DNA of 64,000 nucleotides from Chitinophagales bacterium (GTDB taxonomy: Bacteria; Bacteroidota; Bacteroidia; Chitinophagales; UBA2359): contig JAWKLZ010000003.1 in the NCBI GenBank assembly GCA_041392475.1, positions 951,501 through 1,015,500 on the forward strand, read 5' to 3'. The notes beneath the pieces were generated by a model. That model searched no databases and was not told the origin of the DNA. It was given only the letters and a program-made list of their open reading frames with translations. Below, piece by piece: positions 61,853-64,000 of the stretch. The translations under genes and the position numbers were made by a program. The stretch's first letter is position 1; each line of letters starts with the position of its first letter.

Positions 61853-61913
61853 TATTTCTATGGTTTCTTTGGATGCTTAGTTGATACTGTTGTTTCTATT
61901 GATGTTTTATTGA

Positions 61914-62063
61914 GTGAAACTTTGGCAACGGCTTCACGCCTTGCCAACAGTTGAACGGCAGTCACTTCAACTGTTGCCAAAATTGGAAATTGTTGGCAAA
62001 GTTTCCGTTCAGTGTTGTTGATAATGAAAAAATCTCAGCGTCTCTCTGTCTCAGCGTTCAATT
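61914..62063. repeat. TTTGGCAAC complete copy followed by a CTCYGYG element (argG-argC gap)
   Basis: Positions 61914-62005 are a complete TTTGGCAAC element (ends GTGAAACTTTGGCAACGG and TTGTTGGCAAAGTTTCCG). Positions 62025-62063 (AAAAAATCTCAGCGTCTCTC then TGTCTCAGCGTTCAATTT) are a CTCYGYG element that codes for the last residues of ArgG. Confidence 0.85.
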
Positions 62064-63240
62064 TATTCACCGCCTGATGAATTTTCAATGGCGTTCCCAA
62101 AATCTTAATAAACCCCTTTGCATCGTCTGCTGTCCATGCCTTGTTCATTTCTCCATAGGCTCCGAATTTGGCATTCATCAAATCATGCGGTGAATCAATG
62201 CCTTGCAGTTCAAAGCGATAGGGGAGGAGTTTGATAAAAACCTTACCCGATACCGTTTCTTGTGAATTGTCGAGAAAGGCTTCAATGTCTCGCATCACAG
62301 GTTCTAAATATTGTCCTTCGTGTAGCAACATTCCGTACCAATTGCCCAACTGTTCTTTCCAATACAATTGCCATTTGGTAAGCGTGTGTTTTTCGAGCAG
62401 GTGATGGGCTTTGAGAATCAATGCAGGAGCAGCAGCTTCAAAACCAACTCGACCTTTGATGCCTATAATTGTATCCCCAACATGAATGTCTCGCCCAATT
62501 GCATAGGCATTGCCCAATCTTTCGACTTCTTGAATTGCAGCTACGGAGTCTTCAAAATACGTTCCATTTACCCCCTTCAATTCTCCTTTTACGAATTCCA
62601 ATTCCAAATCACTTGGTTTATTTTCTTGCAGTTGACTCGGAAATGCTTCGTTGGGCAGTCCTTCATTGGAGGTCAAAGTTTCCTTGCCGCCTACGCTTGT
62701 TCCCCACAAACCTTTGTTGATGGAGTAGAGAGATTTTTCCCAATTACCTTTTACTTCCAAGTTTTGAAGGTATTCGATTTCGACTTGACGAGAGAGTTTT
62801 TGGTCACGGATGGGGGTAAGGATTTCGATTTCGGGAGCTAAAATTTGGAAAGCCATATCGAAGCGGACTTGGTCGTTTCCTGCGCCTGTGCTGCCGTGTG
62901 CAATGTATTTTGCGTCAATGAGTTGGGCATATTTGATGGTGGCGATTGCTTGAAACATTCGCTCAGAACTAACAGATAAAGGGTAGGTCCCGTTTCGTAG
63001 AATATTGCCATAGATGAGGTATTTGATGCAGTTTTGGTAGTAACTCTCGGTTTCGTCTAAAGTGACATGGCTTTCTACGCCCAAACTGTATGCCCTTTCT
63101 TCAATTTCCTCCAATTCGGTTTTTGAAAAACCGCCTGTATTTACGATGGCAGAATGTACTTCTAAGCCTTTTTCTTGACTCAAATATTTGACACAATAGG
63201 AAGTGTCCAATCCACCACTGAATGCTAATACGACTTTCAT
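62035..63240 (-). CDS. argG: Argininosuccinate synthase
   Basis: ArgG joins citrulline and aspartate with ATP. The 401-residue sequence has the P-loop AFSGGLDTSYCVKYL at 6-20, the YIAHGSTGAGNDQVRFDMAF block, EIEILTPIRDQKLSRQVEIE and IHVGDTIIGIKGRVGFEAA, all conserved. The last residues (LNAETERR) and stop come from a CTCYGYG repeat at 62025-62063, so the native C-terminus has been replaced or extended. It starts 47 nt after the GNAT stop and is first of the main arg run. argH, the next enzyme, is not in the window. Confidence 0.96.
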   Translation of the reverse strand: MKVVLAFSGGLDTSYCVKYLSQEKGLEVHSAIVNTGGFSKTELEEIEERAYSLGVESHVTLDETESYYQNCIKYLIYGNILRNGTYPLSVSSERMFQAIATIKYAQLIDAKYIAHGSTGAGNDQVRFDMAFQILAPEIEILTPIRDQKLSRQVEIEYLQNLEVKGNWEKSLYSINKGLWGTSVGGKETLTSNEGLPNEAFPSQLQENKPSDLELEFVKGELKGVNGTYFEDSVAAIQEVERLGNAYAIGRDIHVGDTIIGIKGRVGFEAAAPALILKAHHLLEKHTLTKWQLYWKEQLGNWYGMLLHEGQYLEPVMRDIEAFLDNSQETVSGKVFIKLLPYRFELQGIDSPHDLMNAKFGAYGEMNKAWTADDAKGFIKILGTPLKIHQAVNKLNAETERR

Positions 63241-63287
63241 ATTACAGATTTATTTGATTACGCAGATAAAGCGCAGTTGTATGTAGG

Positions 63288-63917
63288 TTATGACACCAAT
63301 AATGGTTCAGTTTTTTTTTGTTCTGTTGTTTGTTTGAAAAACTCAAGATGGTTTTTAATTTCTTCTTCCAGCTTTTTTTGTTCTTCTTTTTCGGGGTCAA
63401 ACAGCAAAGCGTTACACAGGCAGTGTTTTCTGTTCATTCGGATCAAAATGTCATGGTTGACGCAGCCTTTACAGCCTTCCCAAAATTGGTCATCTGATGG
63501 TATCAGGTTGAAGGTAACAGGTTTGTAACCCAATTCTGAGTTGATTTTCATGACAGGTAAACTGGTGGTCAATCCGAAAAGTTTGGCATTTGGAAATTTT
63601 TGACGGGCCAATTCAAAGGCTTTTTCTTTGATGGCTTTGGCGATGCCCCTACTTCTATAATGGGGATGTACAATCAAAGCTGAATTAGAACTAAACTCCC
63701 CTTCTTGCCACTCTTGTATATAACAAAAACCAACCAATTCTTCTCCGCAGAGAGCGATAACAGCCTTTCCCGCTTCGATTTTGGCCGCAATCTCTTCTGG
63801 AGATCGCTTCGCAATACCTGTACCTCTTTGAGCAGCCGATTCTGCAATCATTTTGCAAATGGCAGGTGCATATAAGGCATGATGATTTTCAGCTATTACA
63901 ACATGTATAGTTTGCAT
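63288..63917 (-). CDS. GNAT family N-acyltransferase at the head of the arginine cluster
   Basis: A 209-residue GNAT protein (MQTIHVVIAENHHALYAPAI). The acyl-CoA binding loop is HYRSRGIAKAIKEKAFELA near 95-113, after GEELVGFCYIQEWQEGEFSS and ALIVHPHYR. A C-terminal extension has a Cys-containing segment (DQFWEGCKGCVNHDILIRM and RKHCLCNALL). It is the first gene of the cluster, just before argG, the place where Bacteroidota carry an unassigned GNAT gene. With no argA or argJ nearby, it is a candidate for the first step, N-acylation of glutamate by acetyl- or succinyl-CoA. This is inference from context; a role in modifying other substrates is possible. Confidence 0.85.
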   Translation of the reverse strand: MQTIHVVIAENHHALYAPAICKMIAESAAQRGTGIAKRSPEEIAAKIEAGKAVIALCGEELVGFCYIQEWQEGEFSSNSALIVHPHYRSRGIAKAIKEKAFELARQKFPNAKLFGLTTSLPVMKINSELGYKPVTFNLIPSDDQFWEGCKGCVNHDILIRMNRKHCLCNALLFDPEKEEQKKLEEEIKNHLEFFKQTTEQKKTEPLLVS

Positions 63918-64000
63918 AGTTTTTTATTTGCCAAAACCGAAAATACACAGTCTTTCCTTTGCCGATTACTGATAAGTTTCGGTTTGATTGTTTGTCAAAA

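Noticed and set aside
1..64000. tRNA or rRNA genes
   Set aside because: No cloverleaf with a GGTTCRA-type T-arm and CCA-side stem, and no rRNA-like sequence, was recognised on either strand. A covariance search could still find one.

Overview
The window is chromosomal DNA of a Bacteroidota bacterium, most likely from the Saprospiria or a neighbouring class. The evidence is AT-rich DNA with promoters of the TTG-N19-TAnnTTTG type, SusC-like TonB receptor architecture, a GYDIA-type GHMP kinase beside a class II HMG-CoA reductase (mevalonate route), a trace of a type IX secretion C-terminal domain, an IPTL-CTERM protein, and the arginine gene cluster that Bacteroidota use with N-succinyl intermediates. 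The genus cannot be fixed from this sequence. No tRNA, rRNA, CRISPR array or origin was seen.

Layout. 1-2640: start of a secreted WD40-like protein, aroC and an acyltransferase. 2641-7140: a mobile-looking patch. It holds a decayed group II intron 3' end, the 3' tail of a lost secreted-protein gene, and a type IIB-like restriction-modification operon whose regulator has a nonsense codon and whose specificity gene has an apparent 1-nt frameshift. A direct repeat of about 145 bp brackets the patch. 7178-10800: a BlaI/MecI repressor and BlaR1-like M56 protease pair with three phased operator palindromes around a good promoter. 11263-25136: housekeeping and metabolic genes (HMG-CoA reductase, GHMP kinase, TonB receptor, FAD dehydrogenase, hpd, lgt-like, acyltransferase, tilS). 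25133-26746: AAA-ATPase/nuclease-like protein.

26866-39441 is the most unusual region. Eight genes on the minus strand, all with signal peptides, run closely spaced towards one strong terminator. Five encode unrelated N-terminal domains joined to nearly the same C-terminal Calx-beta module, which stops before the last beta strands of that fold. The seventh protein begins, right after its signal peptide, with just the strand sequence the others lack. It continues with eight near-identical 104-residue Ig-like repeats. The last gene encodes an IPTL-CTERM protein. This looks like a modular surface-protein system with a shared, incomplete C-terminal domain.

39724-51522: membrane proteins (TspO-like and DoxX, divergent), a 1384-residue UvrD-type helicase, thrC, an eRF1-like (baeRF) protein and the pabC-pabB/pabA folate genes. 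51597-63917: an arginine/pyrimidine cluster on the minus strand in the order GNAT, argG, argC, argD, argF', argB, argE, carA, carB. The transcarbamylase carries Ala90, which points to succinylornithine rather than acetylornithine as substrate. argH and argJ are not in the window.

The window is rich in small dispersed repeats. These are a roughly 92-bp element with inverted ends between arg genes, a CTCYGYGTCTC-type element that supplies stop codons of argD and argG, a third intergenic family at 17.7, 21.6 and 22.9 kb, and GC-rich palindromes that sit in frame inside carB and pabB.
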